Positions 43,456-53,090 of a stretch of 64,000 bases of DNA are shown here, piece by piece. Origin of the DNA: Hyphomonadaceae bacterium. GTDB taxonomy: Bacteria; Pseudomonadota; Alphaproteobacteria; Caulobacterales; Aquidulcibacteraceae. Every line of letters starts with the position of its first letter. Within the stretch, counting starts at the first letter, position 1. Location: the NCBI GenBank assembly GCA_019753105.1, contig JAIELJ010000013.1, positions 62,001-126,000 on the forward strand, written 5' to 3'. The position numbers and the translations under genes were made by a program. The notes beneath the pieces were generated by a model. That model searched no databases and was not told where the DNA came from. It saw nothing but the letters and a program-made list of their open reading frames with translations.

Positions 43456-43653
43456 TTACTCCGCTGCGACGAGGCTCCGCTTGGCGCAGGCCATACCGCC
43501 GCTAGAAATGCCATCGGCGATCTCCGGGAGGCAGCGCCCGCAACAAGGCTCACAGCCATGATGGCCGAGCACCTCTTCCGGACCTTGCGCTCCAGCAGCG
43601 ATGGCTTCGTCCACCTCTGCGCGAGTCACACCGTTACAATTGCAGACGTACAT
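43456..43653 (-). CDS. bfd: Bacterioferritin-associated ferredoxin
   Basis: This 65-residue [2Fe-2S] protein releases iron from bacterioferritin. Cluster ligands are Cys4, Cys6, Cys38 and Cys41 (MYVCNCNG and [11 protein letters not shown]); two additional cysteines (Cys34, Cys37) lie next to them. The ATG at 43653 gives the family N-terminus, so the longer open frame was rejected. It is the first gene of bfd-bfr; the upstream 155 bases shared with rimO probably hold an iron-responsive promoter, but no box was assigned. Confidence 0.9.
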   Translation of the reverse strand: MYVCNCNGVTRAEVDEAIAAGAQGPEEVLGHHGCEPCCGRCLPEIADGISSGGMACAKRSLVAAE

Positions 43654-43808
43654 CCCGCACTTCTCTGTAAGCAAAGACATTTCCGGCAACTGAGAGTCAG
43701 CCGCAAAGAAAAGCTAGCCGATCGCGACCGCTCCTGCAAGTCATTCGCAGCAGCTGGGGAGCCCGCCCCACTCTCCTCATGGCCGTCTCATTCCGGACCT
43801 TGGGATAA

Positions 43809-45167
43809 ATGGTGGGTTCAGCTATGAGCCCGGCCTCAATGTCCGCAAAAGCCCCCACCATCGGCGTCGTCTCGCTCGGCTGCCCCAAGGCCCTCGTCGA
43901 TAGCGAGCGCATCATCACGCGACTTCGCTCTGAGGGCTATCAGCTCAGCGGCAGCTACGAAGGCGCCGACCTCGTCGTGGTAAACACGTGCGGCTTCCTC
44001 GATAGCGCCAAAGCCGAAAGCCTCGACGCGATCGGCGAAGCGATCGCCGAGAACGGCAAGGTCATCGTCACCGGTTGCTTGGGCAAAGAAGAGTCGCTGA
44101 TCCGCGAAGCGCACCCGAAGGTGCTCGAAGTCACCGGTCCGCACCAATACGAAGCCGTCGTCGGCGCCGTGCACACGCACCTGCCGCAAGTGCACGATCC
44201 GAAAATCGATCTGGTGCCCGAAGGCGGCTTCCGCCTCACGCCGCGCCACTACGCCTATTTGAAGATTTCCGAAGGCTGCAATAATCGCTGCACCTTCTGC
44301 ATCATCCCAAGCATTCGCGGCGACCTCGTCTCACGCCCGGCCAACGCCGTACTGAAAGAAGCAGAGTCGCTGGTGAAAGCCGGCGTCAAAGAACTGCTGG
44401 TGATCTCACAAGACACGAGCGCATACGGCGTCGACGTCAAATACGCCGAGAGCAAATGGAAGGACCGTATGGTCCGCGCCAAATTCTACGATCTCTGCAA
44501 AGAGCTCGGCGAGCTCGGCGCCTGGGTGCGCTTGCACTACGTCTATCCGTACCCGCACGTCGATGAAGTCGTGGGCCTGATGGCCGAAGGCAAAATCCTT
44601 CCGTACCTCGACATCCCCTTCCAGCACGCCTCACCAAGCGTGCTGAAAGCCATGCGCCGTCCCGCGAACCAGGACAAAGTCCTCGATCGCATCAAGGCCT
44701 GGCGCAAAATCTGCCCGGACCTCACCATCCGCTCGAGCTTCATCGTCGGCTTCCCGGGTGAGACCGAGGACGATTTCGAAACGCTGCTCGATTTCATCGA
44801 AGAAGCCGAAATCGATCGCGCCGGCGTGTTCAAATACGAAAACGTCGAAGGCGCGCCCTCACGCGATCTCCCGGGCCACGTCGATCAAGACGACGTCAAC
44901 GACCGCTACGATCGCTTCATGGAAGTGCAAACCACACTCGCCCACCAGCGCCTGCAATCCATGATCGGCAAAACCGTCGACGCCATATGCGACGGCTGGG
45001 ACGAAGACGCCGAAGCCTACGCCTTCCGCACCAAAGCCGACGCCCCCGAAATCGATGGCGTCACCTATGTCGATAGCGACGACGAAATCGCCGAAGGCGC
45101 GATCCTAAAACTCGAAATCCTCGGCGGCGAAGGCCACGAGATGGTTGGGGCTGTGGTTGACGATTAA
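43809..45167 (+). CDS. rimO: Ribosomal protein S12 methylthiotransferase RimO
   Basis: This radical SAM methylthiotransferase modifies Asp88 of S12. The N-terminal UPF0004 domain has [17 protein letters not shown] and [11 protein letters not shown] plus VTGCLGKEE; the radical SAM CxxxCxxC is in [19 protein letters not shown], and the C-terminal TRAM domain follows [13 protein letters not shown]. Length (452) is usual. The start could be the ATG at 43809 or the one at 43824; the first is preceded by a GGGATAA element. Confidence 0.95.
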   Translation: MVGSAMSPASMSAKAPTIGVVSLGCPKALVDSERIITRLRSEGYQLSGSYEGADLVVVNTCGFLDSAKAESLDAIGEAIAENGKVIVTGCLGKEESLIREAHPKVLEVTGPHQYEAVVGAVHTHLPQVHDPKIDLVPEGGFRLTPRHYAYLKISEGCNNRCTFCIIPSIRGDLVSRPANAVLKEAESLVKAGVKELLVISQDTSAYGVDVKYAESKWKDRMVRAKFYDLCKELGELGAWVRLHYVYPYPHVDEVVGLMAEGKILPYLDIPFQHASPSVLKAMRRPANQDKVLDRIKAWRKICPDLTIRSSFIVGFPGETEDDFETLLDFIEEAEIDRAGVFKYENVEGAPSRDLPGHVDQDDVNDRYDRFMEVQTTLAHQRLQSMIGKTVDAICDGWDEDAEAYAFRTKADAPEIDGVTYVDSDDEIAEGAILKLEILGGEGHEMVGAVVDD

Positions 45168-45281
45168 GGCGCTTTGCGCGCCGCAATCCGCGCACCTGCA
45201 CTGCAGATAAACGCTAGCCCCAAACGCGAACCGGCATCGTCTTTCGCGCCGCTTTGCTCTACACCGCGTCTTTGCAGAGAC

Positions 45282-45301
45282 GCCCCGCCCTCGTGCGGGG
45301 C
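45282..45301 (+). other. GC-rich hairpin in the 5' leader of the helicase gene
   Basis: GCCCCGC and GCGGGGC pair over seven bases around CCTCGT, 14 bases before the helicase ATG. There is no T run, so it is not a convincing terminator for rimO. It may be a leader structure of the helicase mRNA. Confidence 0.3.
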
Positions 45302-45314
45302 CTGAAAGATTCCG

Positions 45315-47264
45315 ATGTCCGCCTTCGATCATGTCCATCCCGCGCTCGCCCGCGCGCTCGCCGAGCGTGGCTTTGAGTCGTTAACGCCGGTGCAGGACGC
45401 CGTGCTCGCGGCCGACGTGCAGGAGCGCGATCTCGTCGTCTCAGCCCAAACCGGCTCCGGCAAAACCGTTGCCTTCGGCCTCACGCTGGGCGCGGCCCTC
45501 CTCGGCGAACGCACCCGGTTAGCGCCAGCAGGCGCGCCGTTGGCGCTCATCATCGCGCCAACCCGCGAACTCGCCATGCAGGTGCGCGGCGAACTCGAAT
45601 GGCTGTTCGCACCCGCCGGCGGCCGCATTGCCTCATGTGTCGGCGGCATGGACGCGCGTGACGAACGTCGCGCTTTGAACCAAGGCGCACACATCGTCGT
45701 CGGCACGCCAGGTCGCCTCGTCGATCACATCCGCCGCGGCTCGCTTGAGATGTACGGCCTCCAAACCGTCGTGCTCGATGAAGCCGATGAGATGCTCAAT
45801 CTCGGCTTCCGCGAAGAGCTCGAACACATCCTCGACGCTTCGCCCGCCGAGCGCCGCACTTTGATGTTCTCCGCCACCATGCCGCGCGCGATCGAAGTTC
45901 TGGCGAAGACCTATCAACGCGATGCAGTCCGCGTCAGCACCGTCACCGGCCAGAAGCAGCACGCTGACATCGAGTATCGCGCCCTCGTCGCCGCCAAACA
46001 CGATTCCGAGAACGCCATCTTCAACGTGCTGCGCTACTACAACGCCACTAACGCCATCGTCTTCTGCGGCACACGCGTCGCGGTCACACACTTGGCGAGC
46101 CGCCTCGAAAACCGCGGCATGTCAGTCGTCGCGCTGTCCGGCGAACTTAGCCAATCGGCGCGCACGCACGCGCTGCAAGCGATGCGCGACCACCGTGCGC
46201 AAGTTTGCGTCGCCACCGACGTCGCCGCGCGCGGGATCGATCTGCCGGACCTCGAACTCGTCATCCATGCCGATCTGCCGAAGAACACAGAAGCGCTCCT
46301 CCATCGCAGCGGCCGCACCGGGCGCGCGGGGCGCAAAGGCGCAAGCGTTCTTATCGTGCCGTACCCCGCCCGTCGCCGCACCGAACGCCTGCTCCAAGAC
46401 GCCAACATCAACGCCAAATGGGGCGAACCGCCCGCCGCCGACGATATCAAGCGCCGCGACGATGAGCGCTTGCTCGCCGATCCGGTCCTGCAAGACGCGC
46501 CGAGCGAAGCCGAGAACGCCATCGTCAACGCGCTGATGGCCGAGCACGATGTCGAGCGCATCGCCGCCGCCTTCGTGCGCCTCTACCGCAAAGGCCAAGC
46601 CGCGCCCGAAGACCTCGCGCCCGCGCCGGCGTTCAACGAAAGCGCTAGCCGCGGAGAACGCGCCGAACGCACACCGCGTCACGCCGACAATTTCACCAGC
46701 GGCATCTGGGTCTCGCTCAACATCGGCCGTTCGCAAAACGCTGAACCGCGTTGGCTCATCCCGATGATCTGCAAAGCTGGCGGCATCAACAAACGCCAAC
46801 TCGGCACGATCCGCATACAGCAGCGCGAAACCCACATCGAAATAGACGCAGCCAGCATCGATAAGTTCTTCTCGAACCTTGGTCAGAACGGCCACATCGA
46901 AAAGCAGATCTACGTCACGCGCCTGGACGGCCCGCCGCAAGACACCCGCCCGCACCGCGGCGACCGCGCCGAACGCGGCCCCCCGCCACGTGCCGAACGC
47001 GGACCATCGCAGCGCGCCGAACGCGGCCCACCACACCGTGCAGAACGCGGTCCGCCACAGCGCGCCGAACGCGCCGAACGCGCCGAACGCGGACCACCAC
47101 CGCAACGCGCCGAAGGCGGCCCTCCGCAGCGCAGCGAGCGTCCGCGCGCTGAGCAAATGCCGCAAAAGCCGCCGCATAAAGCCAAGCACAAGGGCAAGCC
47201 GAAGCGCGAAGGCGGTGACGCCCCGCCAGCGCGGCCGAAGCAGAAGTGGCATCCCGTCGACTGA
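45315..47264 (+). CDS. DEAD-box ATP-dependent RNA helicase with C-terminal RNA-binding and Arg-rich tail
   Basis: This 649-residue helicase has Q motif SLTPVQ, motif I AQTGSGKT, DEAD (VLDEADEML), SAT and motif VI (HRSGRTGRAG). A DbpA-type RNA-binding domain lies at about residues 460-545 (GIWVSLNIGRSQNAEPRWLI). The tail from about 550 is low-complexity with repeated RAERGPP-Q units and a basic end, as in CsdA/DeaD-type proteins. It likely acts in ribosome assembly or RNA decay, especially in the cold. The repeats are encoded by near-identical 20- to 27-base units at 46960-47140. Confidence 0.93.
   Translation: MSAFDHVHPALARALAERGFESLTPVQDAVLAADVQERDLVVSAQTGSGKTVAFGLTLGAALLGERTRLAPAGAPLALIIAPTRELAMQVRGELEWLFAPAGGRIASCVGGMDARDERRALNQGAHIVVGTPGRLVDHIRRGSLEMYGLQTVVLDEADEMLNLGFREELEHILDASPAERRTLMFSATMPRAIEVLAKTYQRDAVRVSTVTGQKQHADIEYRALVAAKHDSENAIFNVLRYYNATNAIVFCGTRVAVTHLASRLENRGMSVVALSGELSQSARTHALQAMRDHRAQVCVATDVAARGIDLPDLELVIHADLPKNTEALLHRSGRTGRAGRKGASVLIVPYPARRRTERLLQDANINAKWGEPPAADDIKRRDDERLLADPVLQDAPSEAENAIVNALMAEHDVERIAAAFVRLYRKGQAAPEDLAPAPAFNESASRGERAERTPRHADNFTSGIWVSLNIGRSQNAEPRWLIPMICKAGGINKRQLGTIRIQQRETHIEIDAASIDKFFSNLGQNGHIEKQIYVTRLDGPPQDTRPHRGDRAERGPPPRAERGPSQRAERGPPHRAERGPPQRAERAERAERGPPPQRAEGGPPQRSERPRAEQMPQKPPHKAKHKGKPKREGGDAPPARPKQKWHPVD
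46960..47140 (+). repeat. Coding tandem repeat (RAERGPP-type units) in the helicase tail
   Basis: Imperfect repeats of a CGCGCCGAACGCGGCCCACC-like unit occur about seven times, keeping the reading frame and encoding Arg-Ala-Glu-Arg-Gly-Pro-Pro. Copies vary in length, which suggests slippage. It is part of the helicase gene, not a CRISPR array. Confidence 0.6.
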
Positions 47265-47282
47265 GGCGCCATCTTCCATCTC

Positions 47283-47916
47283 GTGTGCAATCTCTACTCC
47301 ATGACCAAATCACGCGAAGCGCTGACGCGCTTACGTCCGCGCCATGCGCGACCGCACCGGCAATCAGCCACCGCTGCCGGATATTTTTCCCGATCAGCTC
47401 GCGCCGGTGGTCCGCACCGCGAAAGACGGCGTGCGCGAAGTCGTCACCATGCGCTGGGGCTTTCCGCCGCCGTCGGCCGCATCGAAACGCCCCGTCACCA
47501 ACGTGCGCAACTTGAGCTCAAGCTATTGGCGCAACTGGCTCGACAAGCCCGAGTTTCGCTGCCTCGTGCCCGCGACAAGTTTCGTCGAATACACCGACAC
47601 CACGCCAAAGATCGCGCATTGGTTCGCGCTCGGCGCTGACCGCTCGCTCTTCTGCTTTGCCGGCATCTGGCGGCCTTGGAGCGGCGTGCGCGGCAAGGAA
47701 GATGGCGAGCATCTGCTCTTCTCTATCCTCACCACCGATGCGAACGAACTCACCAAACCCATTCACGCAGCGGCGATGCCGGTAATGCTCACCGGCGATG
47801 ACATCGAGACATGGCTGCACGGCTCAGCCGAAGAAGCCCGCGCGCTGGCGAAACCATTCCCGGCGGAGCGCATGCAGATCGTGCTTTCCGGCCCGCGCGC
47901 CGATCCCGGCGACTAA
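47283..47916 (+). pseudogene. SRAP-family (YedK/HMCES-like) DNA-protein crosslink gene, frameshifted
   Basis: The 5' part starts at a GTG at 47283 and gives CNLYSMTKSREALTR with the catalytic Cys2. The 3' part (from about 47344) gives MRDRTGNQPPLPDIFPDQ and VTNVRNLSS, CLVPATSFVEY and HAAAMPVML, all SRAP motifs. The halves lie in different frames, joined around 47330: removing one base (for example the A in TTACGTCC) restores TRFVRAMRDRTG, the family sequence. As given, the catalytic Cys and the rest of the domain cannot be made together. SRAP proteins shield abasic sites in single-stranded DNA. Confidence 0.7.
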
Positions 47917-48875
47917 GCCGCGAACGACACCACGTTCGAGCGCGCCGTCGTGCGCGGCAATGTGAGCGTGAACGTCGAGCCGCGCCCCGGGGCGCTGGCA
48001 ACGCGGATCGAGCCGCCCATCACTTCCAGCAATTGCTTCGTCACTGCGAGCCCGAGGCCCGCGCCGTCGCGTTCGCGCGTAAACGAGCCATCAGCCTGCA
48101 CGAACGGCTCGAATATGCGTTCGACATTGCCGCCTGCAATGCCCACGCCGGTATCGCTCACTTCGAACGTGAAGCGCTCGGCATCGCCGGATAGGCGCAG
48201 CGTAATCGCGCCGTTCTCCGTGAACTTTGCCGCATTGTTGGCGACATTCAGCATGCACTGAGTCAAACGCCTCTCATCGATCCAGGCTGATCCGATATGC
48301 GGCGCACAGATGGCTTCGACAGTGTTTCCGTTCTGCACCGCCAACGGCCGCACCGCCTCGACGACCGCGGCGAATATTGGCGCCAGCTGCGTCTGCCCTG
48401 ACTCAAGCCGCAACTCGCCGGTTTCGAGTTTGACGTGATCAAGCACCATGTTGATCATCGACAGAAGATGATGCGCGGCTGATCGGATGCGTTCGGCATC
48501 CGCGCCTATCGTCAGGGATTTGGGGTCTTCCTGGATCAATTCGGAATAACCGATGATGGCGTTAAGGGGCGTGCGCAATTCATGGCTCATGCTGGCGAGG
48601 AATTGCGATTTCGCCGCGTTTGCGCCGTCAGCGGCGACGCGCGCGATGCGCTCGTCTGCCAGCGCTACCTGCGCGCGCTGAATTTTTGAGTTCTGGCGGA
48701 TGAGATAAGCCACGGCCGCAGGCGTCACGAGCAACGCGATCACCGCGGTCATCACCGGCGTGTAGGGCGTGTGCCCCGGTGCGATCACGACGTTCACCAG
48801 ATAATCGACCGCCAACACAACAGCGAGGATGATCGCCGTCAGCACTGCGGTTCGGATCAGTTGGGCTTTGGTCAT
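47913..48875 (-). CDS. Membrane sensor histidine kinase
   Basis: This 320-residue kinase has two N-terminal transmembrane helices (AVLTAIILAVVLAVDYLV and PVMTAVIALLVTPAAVAYLI) with a short loop, and no PAS domain. HisKA phosphoacceptor is in FLASMSHELRTPLNAIIGYS; HATPase N box is MLNVANNAAKFTENG, G1 SDTGVGIAGG and G2 DGAGLGLAVTKQLLEVMGG. The ATG at 48875 (MTKAQL) was preferred. No response regulator is adjacent, so its partner is unknown. Its 3' end meets the SRAP gene. Confidence 0.9.
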   Translation of the reverse strand: MTKAQLIRTAVLTAIILAVVLAVDYLVNVVIAPGHTPYTPVMTAVIALLVTPAAVAYLIRQNSKIQRAQVALADERIARVAADGANAAKSQFLASMSHELRTPLNAIIGYSELIQEDPKSLTIGADAERIRSAAHHLLSMINMVLDHVKLETGELRLESGQTQLAPIFAAVVEAVRPLAVQNGNTVEAICAPHIGSAWIDERRLTQCMLNVANNAAKFTENGAITLRLSGDAERFTFEVSDTGVGIAGGNVERIFEPFVQADGSFTRERDGAGLGLAVTKQLLEVMGGSIRVASAPGRGSTFTLTLPRTTARSNVVSFAA

Positions 48876-48946
48876 GCGCGCTCGCCTACGATTCGTTGGC
48901 GCGCGCATGATCGGCGCCAAATCGTAAACAAAGCTGAAGTCACAGG

Positions 48947-49489
48947 TTAGGGCCGGCGCACCTTCGGCTCGCCCAAGGTCATGAAGATCACCGGGCCTTC
49001 GGTCGGCGCGCGATAGACGCCGTGGGCGCCGTTCACTTTCATCGCCAGCGCCGTCATCTGCCAGGCGTTCTGTTCGTCCATTTTGAGCGACTTGATCGTC
49101 AACTCCTCAAGCCCGTGCTTGTGGCCGAACCAGCGCGTGCGCTCCGCATCATTCCGTAGACGTTGCGCCACCATCGGGTGGTCCCAGGCCCAGCGAAACA
49201 CTTGGGTTCGCGGATTCCACGCGCCGATGATCTGCACCGGCGCTGTCACCATCGCGCCATCCTTGCGCTCGAACTGGATGATGCCGGCGTTCTGATCGAC
49301 CTGCCACGGCGCGGTCTCGATCTTCAGTTTCTTCGCCAGCCAGCGCTGCCGATTGAGCAGATCAATCCAGCTCTCGGCCCAGAAGCGGTCAACATCGACC
49401 TGTTCGCCGCCCCACGGGACAAGCGCCTGCGACGCGGCGCGCGGCGCTTCCTGCACATTAGGTTTTGCACGTCGCCTGGCATTGCCCAT
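48947..49489 (-). CDS. DUF6882-like protein
   Basis: This 180-residue soluble protein resembles the DUF6882 family: FWAESWIDLLNRQRWLAKKL, IIGAWNPRTQVFRWAWDHP and FGHKHGLEELTIKSL, ending in GVYRAPTEGPVIFMTLG. Family assignment is from memory of this Trp-rich pattern, not a search. Function is unknown. It stands alone, about 70 bases upstream of the kinase gene. Confidence 0.6.
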   Translation of the reverse strand: MGNARRRAKPNVQEAPRAASQALVPWGGEQVDVDRFWAESWIDLLNRQRWLAKKLKIETAPWQVDQNAGIIQFERKDGAMVTAPVQIIGAWNPRTQVFRWAWDHPMVAQRLRNDAERTRWFGHKHGLEELTIKSLKMDEQNAWQMTALAMKVNGAHGVYRAPTEGPVIFMTLGEPKVRRP

Positions 49490-49603
49490 GCGCGTCTAGT
49501 TTTCCCCAGCGACCAGCCCGGAATGTGGATAACCAAATTCCCCCGGTCAGGGAAAGTCATTTCCTAACCGTCATGTTTGTTAAGCGCGGGTCGCTGCGGG
49601 CGT

Positions 49604-50392
49604 TTAATCTTGCGGATCGTCTTTCTTGCGACCGCCACGCCCGATCGTCAGCGCTTTGATCACGCCGCGCATGGTCTGCGCTTCCTGCTGGGTCAAACGC
49701 GCGCGCAGGAAGATCGACCGCAAATTGCGCTTCATCAGCGGAGCCTTGTCCATCGGATGAAAGAAGCGCCCGTGCTCCAACTCTTGTTCGAGGTGGAGGA
49801 AGAGGTTCTCCAACTCCTCCTGCGTTGCCGGCGGGCTGTCTGATTGAAACCAGGACGGCAGCTCAGTCGCCTGCCGCGCCTCGGCATAAGCAAACGCAAA
49901 AACCGCCACCGCATTCGCCAGGTTCAGCGAGGCAAAGCCCGGATTAACCGGCAATGTCAGGATCGCATCGGCGCGTGCGATCTCTTCGGTCTCCATTCCA
50001 GCCGCCTCGGGCCCGAACATCACCACCGGACGTTCGCCCTGCGCTAAGGCCGCGCGGATATTGAGCGCCGTCTCACGCGCGCTCCACACCGGCTTTTCCA
50101 ACCCACGCGGCCGGGCCGTCGCCGCGATAACCAAAGTCGCGTCGGAAAGCGCATCTTCCAGCGTCCACTCCACCTTGGCGTTCTTCAGCACCACGTCGGC
50201 GCCGACCGCGACCACCTCCGCTTTCGGGTTCGGCCAGCGATCGCGCGGCGAAACCAGGCGGAGCGATTTCAGGCCAAAATTCAACAAAACCCGCGCCACC
50301 GCGCCGATGTTTTCGCCCATTTGGGGGCGCACCAGACACACAGCCGGCCATTCCTCCTCGATTGGGGGCGGCATGTTTCGTGCGCGTGTCAT
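49604..50392 (-). CDS. TrmJ-like SpoU-family RNA 2'-O-methyltransferase
   Basis: This 262-residue SPOUT methyltransferase shows motif 1 VRPQMGENIGAVARVLLNFG, motif 2 VVMFGPEAAGM and motif 3 LPVNPGFASLNLANAV, matching TrmJ (tRNA Cm32/Um32). The C-terminal helical part (ELPSWFQSD, RRNLRSIFLRARLTQQEAQT) also fits TrmJ. Starts at 50392 or 50374 are possible. Its start is 21-40 bases from the divergent gene at 50414, so their promoters overlap. Confidence 0.88.
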   Translation of the reverse strand: MTRARNMPPPIEEEWPAVCLVRPQMGENIGAVARVLLNFGLKSLRLVSPRDRWPNPKAEVVAVGADVVLKNAKVEWTLEDALSDATLVIAATARPRGLEKPVWSARETALNIRAALAQGERPVVMFGPEAAGMETEEIARADAILTLPVNPGFASLNLANAVAVFAFAYAEARQATELPSWFQSDSPPATQEELENLFLHLEQELEHGRFFHPMDKAPLMKRNLRSIFLRARLTQQEAQTMRGVIKALTIGRGGRKKDDPQD

Positions 50393-50413
50393 TGGTCGGA
50401 GCAATCCTGGTAC

Positions 50414-50794
50414 ATGACGGCGGGTGTCATTTCTCATCGCGGCGCGCCCCGCAAGCGGGCGCCCTCACGCGGCTGGACCGCGCGACGGCTTTTGGCCGTG
50501 GCGCTTACCCTTATAGCGCTTGCTGCGATCATTTGGGTCGCGCCCTATCTGCGGCCGGCAGCGCCCACGGGCGCCGACCCGATCTTGCCGCCCCAGCCGG
50601 TGACGGTTGCTCCGGAACTGCCGCTCCCAACCGCAGCAGAAGCGCCGGCAGCCGCCGCCCGTCGCGCCCGAGCGCCACAGCGCGCGTCCGGCATCCCGCT
50701 CGACGGCCGCCCGGCCAATCCGGGCGAAGACTTCGAAGTGCTCACCGCCTCCGAGCTTGATGCCATTTCCCAGGCCAGCCCCCGCGGCGAATAG
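50414..50794 (+). CDS. Hypothetical single-pass membrane protein
   Basis: This 126-residue protein has a basic N-terminus (KRAPSRGWTARR), one transmembrane helix (LLAVALTLIALAAIIWVAPYL, residues about 28-48) and a Pro/Ala-rich periplasmic part (PPQPVTVAPELPLP). The C-terminus (GEDFEVLTASELDAISQASP) is acidic. No family recognised. The ATG at 50414 was chosen; earlier codons overlap the TrmJ-like gene on the other strand. Confidence 0.65.
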   Translation: MTAGVISHRGAPRKRAPSRGWTARRLLAVALTLIALAAIIWVAPYLRPAAPTGADPILPPQPVTVAPELPLPTAAEAPAAAARRARAPQRASGIPLDGRPANPGEDFEVLTASELDAISQASPRGE

Positions 50795-50886
50795 ATGACG
50801 TAAACGAGCACATTCGCCCGTTTGCGCTCCGCCCGCTTGCTGCTACCACCGCGCCCAATTTCCCGGAACGCGAAAGGTAGCGAGAT

Positions 50887-52104
50887 ATGGCCAAGATCAA
50901 GGTCGATAACCCCGTCGTCGACATGGATGGCGACGAGATGACCCGGATCATCTGGGCGCTGATCAAAGAGCGCCTGATCCACCCCTATCTCGACATCGAT
51001 CTCAAATATTACGACCTCGGCGTCGAAAGCCGCGACGCGACCAACGATCAGATCACGATCGATGCCGCCAACGCGACCAAACAATACGGCGTCGCGGTCA
51101 AATGCGCGACCATCACGCCTGACGAAGCGCGCGTGAAAGAGTTCAACCTGAAGGAAATGTGGAAGAGCCCGAACGGCACCATCCGCAACATCCTCGGCGG
51201 CGTCATCTTCCGCGAACCGATCATCTGCAAGAACGTGCCGCGCCTCGTGCCGGGCTGGACGCAGCCGATCGTCGTCGGCCGTCACGCCTTCGGCGACCAA
51301 TACCGCGCCACCGATTTCCGCTTCCCTGGCAAAGGCACGCTCACCGTCAAATTCGTCGGCGAAGACGGCACGGTGATCGAGAAGGAAGTCTTCAAAGCGC
51401 CGGGTTCTGGCGTCGCGATGGCGATGTACAACCTCGATGAGAGCATCAAGGAATTCGCCCGCTCGTCGTTCAATTACGGCCTGATGAAGAACTACCCGGT
51501 CTATCTCTCGACCAAGAACACGATCCTCAAAGCCTATGACGGCCGCTTCAAGGATATCTTCCAAGAGATCTTCGACGCCGAGTTCAAAGCCGAATTCGAC
51601 AAGCGCAAGCTCACGTACGAACACCGCCTGATCGACGACATGGTCGCTTCCGCGCTGAAGTGGAGCGGCGGCTATATTTGGGCCTGCAAAAACTATGACG
51701 GCGACGTCCAGTCCGACACCGTGGCGCAAGGCTTCGGCTCACTCGGCCTGATGACGTCCGTGCTGATCACGCCGGACGGCAAGACGATGGAAGCCGAAGC
51801 CGCGCACGGCACCGTCACGCGTCACTATCGCCAACACCAAAAAGGCGAGCCGACGAGCACCAATTCCGTAGCCTCGATCTTCGCCTGGACGCGCGGCCTC
51901 GCCCATCGCGGCAAGCTCGACAACAACCAAGCCCTGATCGACTACGCATTGCTCTTGGAAAAAATCACCGTCGACACCGTCGAAGCCGGCCAAATGACCA
52001 AGGACCTCGCGCTCCTCGTCGGCGATCAACAAGCCTGGCTGACCACCGAAGGCTTCCTCGATGCGGTGGCCGACAATCTCGATAAGGCGATGGGCAAGGC
52101 TTGA
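50887..52104 (+). CDS. icd: NADP-dependent isocitrate dehydrogenase
   Basis: This 405-residue enzyme of the TCA cycle converts isocitrate to 2-oxoglutarate with NADP. It is the eukaryote-like type II family: N-terminus [20 protein letters not shown], substrate-binding [13 protein letters not shown], and the metal-binding [20 protein letters not shown] followed by [19 protein letters not shown]. The ATG at 50887 follows AGGTAGCGAG. Its stop is immediately followed by a palindromic intergenic element. Confidence 0.96.
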   Translation: MAKIKVDNPVVDMDGDEMTRIIWALIKERLIHPYLDIDLKYYDLGVESRDATNDQITIDAANATKQYGVAVKCATITPDEARVKEFNLKEMWKSPNGTIRNILGGVIFREPIICKNVPRLVPGWTQPIVVGRHAFGDQYRATDFRFPGKGTLTVKFVGEDGTVIEKEVFKAPGSGVAMAMYNLDESIKEFARSSFNYGLMKNYPVYLSTKNTILKAYDGRFKDIFQEIFDAEFKAEFDKRKLTYEHRLIDDMVASALKWSGGYIWACKNYDGDVQSDTVAQGFGSLGLMTSVLITPDGKTMEAEAAHGTVTRHYRQHQKGEPTSTNSVASIFAWTRGLAHRGKLDNNQALIDYALLLEKITVDTVEAGQMTKDLALLVGDQQAWLTTEGFLDAVADNLDKAMGKA

Positions 52105-52181
52105 TAAAGGAGCGCGGGTCTTCAGACCCGCATTTCCGCGCCGGTGTGTGAAGTGCGGGTCTGAAGACCCGCGCTCCTTTA
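52105..52181. repeat. Perfect 28-base inverted repeat filling the icd/echA junction
   Basis: Left arm 52105-52132 and right arm 52154-52181 are exact reverse complements (AGCGCGGGTCTTCAGACCCG at their core) separated by 21 bases. Each arm also contains its own near-palindrome GCGGGTCTTCAGACCCGC, so one long or two short hairpins can form. It begins one base after the icd stop and its end contains the echA stop. It may act as a bidirectional terminator or a REP-like mobile palindrome. Confidence 0.8.
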
Positions 52182-53057
52182 TTCCTTAAACGCCGGCGTC
52201 TCCCGCCACGGAAACGTGTCCGGCAAATCCTTCGACACGCGATCCGGATAAACCGGCGCGCGCTTCTCCAGGAACGCCGTCACGCCTTCTTTCGCATCGC
52301 CCGATTGCCCGCGCGACACCATCCAACGGCTCTCAATGCGATGCGCTTCCATTGGGTGGCTCGCATCGAGCATGTCCAACATCATGCGCCGCGCGAGAGC
52401 CACGGAGACTGGCGCGGTGTTATCGGCGATCTCGCGCGCAAGCGCGTGCGCCGCGGGCAGAAGCTCATCCGGCTTATGCAGCGAGCGCACCAAGCCGCGC
52501 GCCAACGCTTCTTCGCTCATAAACACACGGCCAGTCATCGTCCATTCCATCGCCGTCTGCACGCCGACGAGACGCGGCAAAAAGTAGGACGACAATGTCT
52601 CCGGCACGATCCCGCGCCGCGCGAATACAAACCCCATCTTCGCGCCTTCGACGGCCAGCCGAATGTCCATCGGCAATGTCATCGTAGCGCCCACGCCGAC
52701 CGCCGGCCCGTTGATCGCAGCGATAACAGGCTTCAAGCTCTCATAGATGCGGATGCCGACCGTCCCGCCGCCATCGCGCTCAGCTGCTGGATCGAACGTC
52801 CCGCCACGCGCCGCCGCGCGTTTCTCGTAATCGAACGTCGACCCCGCGCCTGCGAGATCAGCGCCCGCACAAAACGCACGCCCCTCACCGGTGACGATGA
52901 CGACCCGCACATCATCGTTGGCGTCCGTCTCATCAAACGCCGCGATCATGTCGAGCGCCATCTGCGGCGTGAACGCGTTCATCCGGTCAGGCCGATTGAG
53001 CGTCAGCGTCGCGACGCCATTGGCGATTTCGAGCTTGATGGTTTCAAAGGCTGGCAT
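52179..53057 (-). CDS. Enoyl-CoA hydratase/isomerase family protein
   Basis: This 292-residue crotonase-family protein has VATLTLNRPDRMNAFTPQM, VVIVTGEGRAFCAGADLAG (oxyanion hole) and INGPAVGVGATMTLPMDIRL (second oxyanion hole), followed by GFVFARRGIVPE with the catalytic Glu position. The C-terminal part (YPDRVSKDLPDTFPWRETP) is longer than usual. Substrate is unknown. The ATG at 53057 was preferred over 53084. It is convergent with icd across the palindrome. Confidence 0.9.
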   Translation of the reverse strand: MPAFETIKLEIANGVATLTLNRPDRMNAFTPQMALDMIAAFDETDANDDVRVVIVTGEGRAFCAGADLAGAGSTFDYEKRAAARGGTFDPAAERDGGGTVGIRIYESLKPVIAAINGPAVGVGATMTLPMDIRLAVEGAKMGFVFARRGIVPETLSSYFLPRLVGVQTAMEWTMTGRVFMSEEALARGLVRSLHKPDELLPAAHALAREIADNTAPVSVALARRMMLDMLDASHPMEAHRIESRWMVSRGQSGDAKEGVTAFLEKRAPVYPDRVSKDLPDTFPWRETPAFKE

Positions 53058-53090
53058 CGATACGGCTCCGCAATGAGCGTTCACGCTAGC

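Noticed and set aside
45282-45301. Terminator of rimO
   Set aside because: The GC hairpin lacks a T run and lies only 14 bases from the next gene's start.
46960-47140. Possible CRISPR-like repeat array
   Set aside because: Repeats keep a reading frame, vary in length and have no unique spacers; they encode the helicase tail.
46122-47279. 385-codon minus-strand open frame opposite the helicase
   Set aside because: It is the antisense of the DEAD-box gene, including its repeat region.
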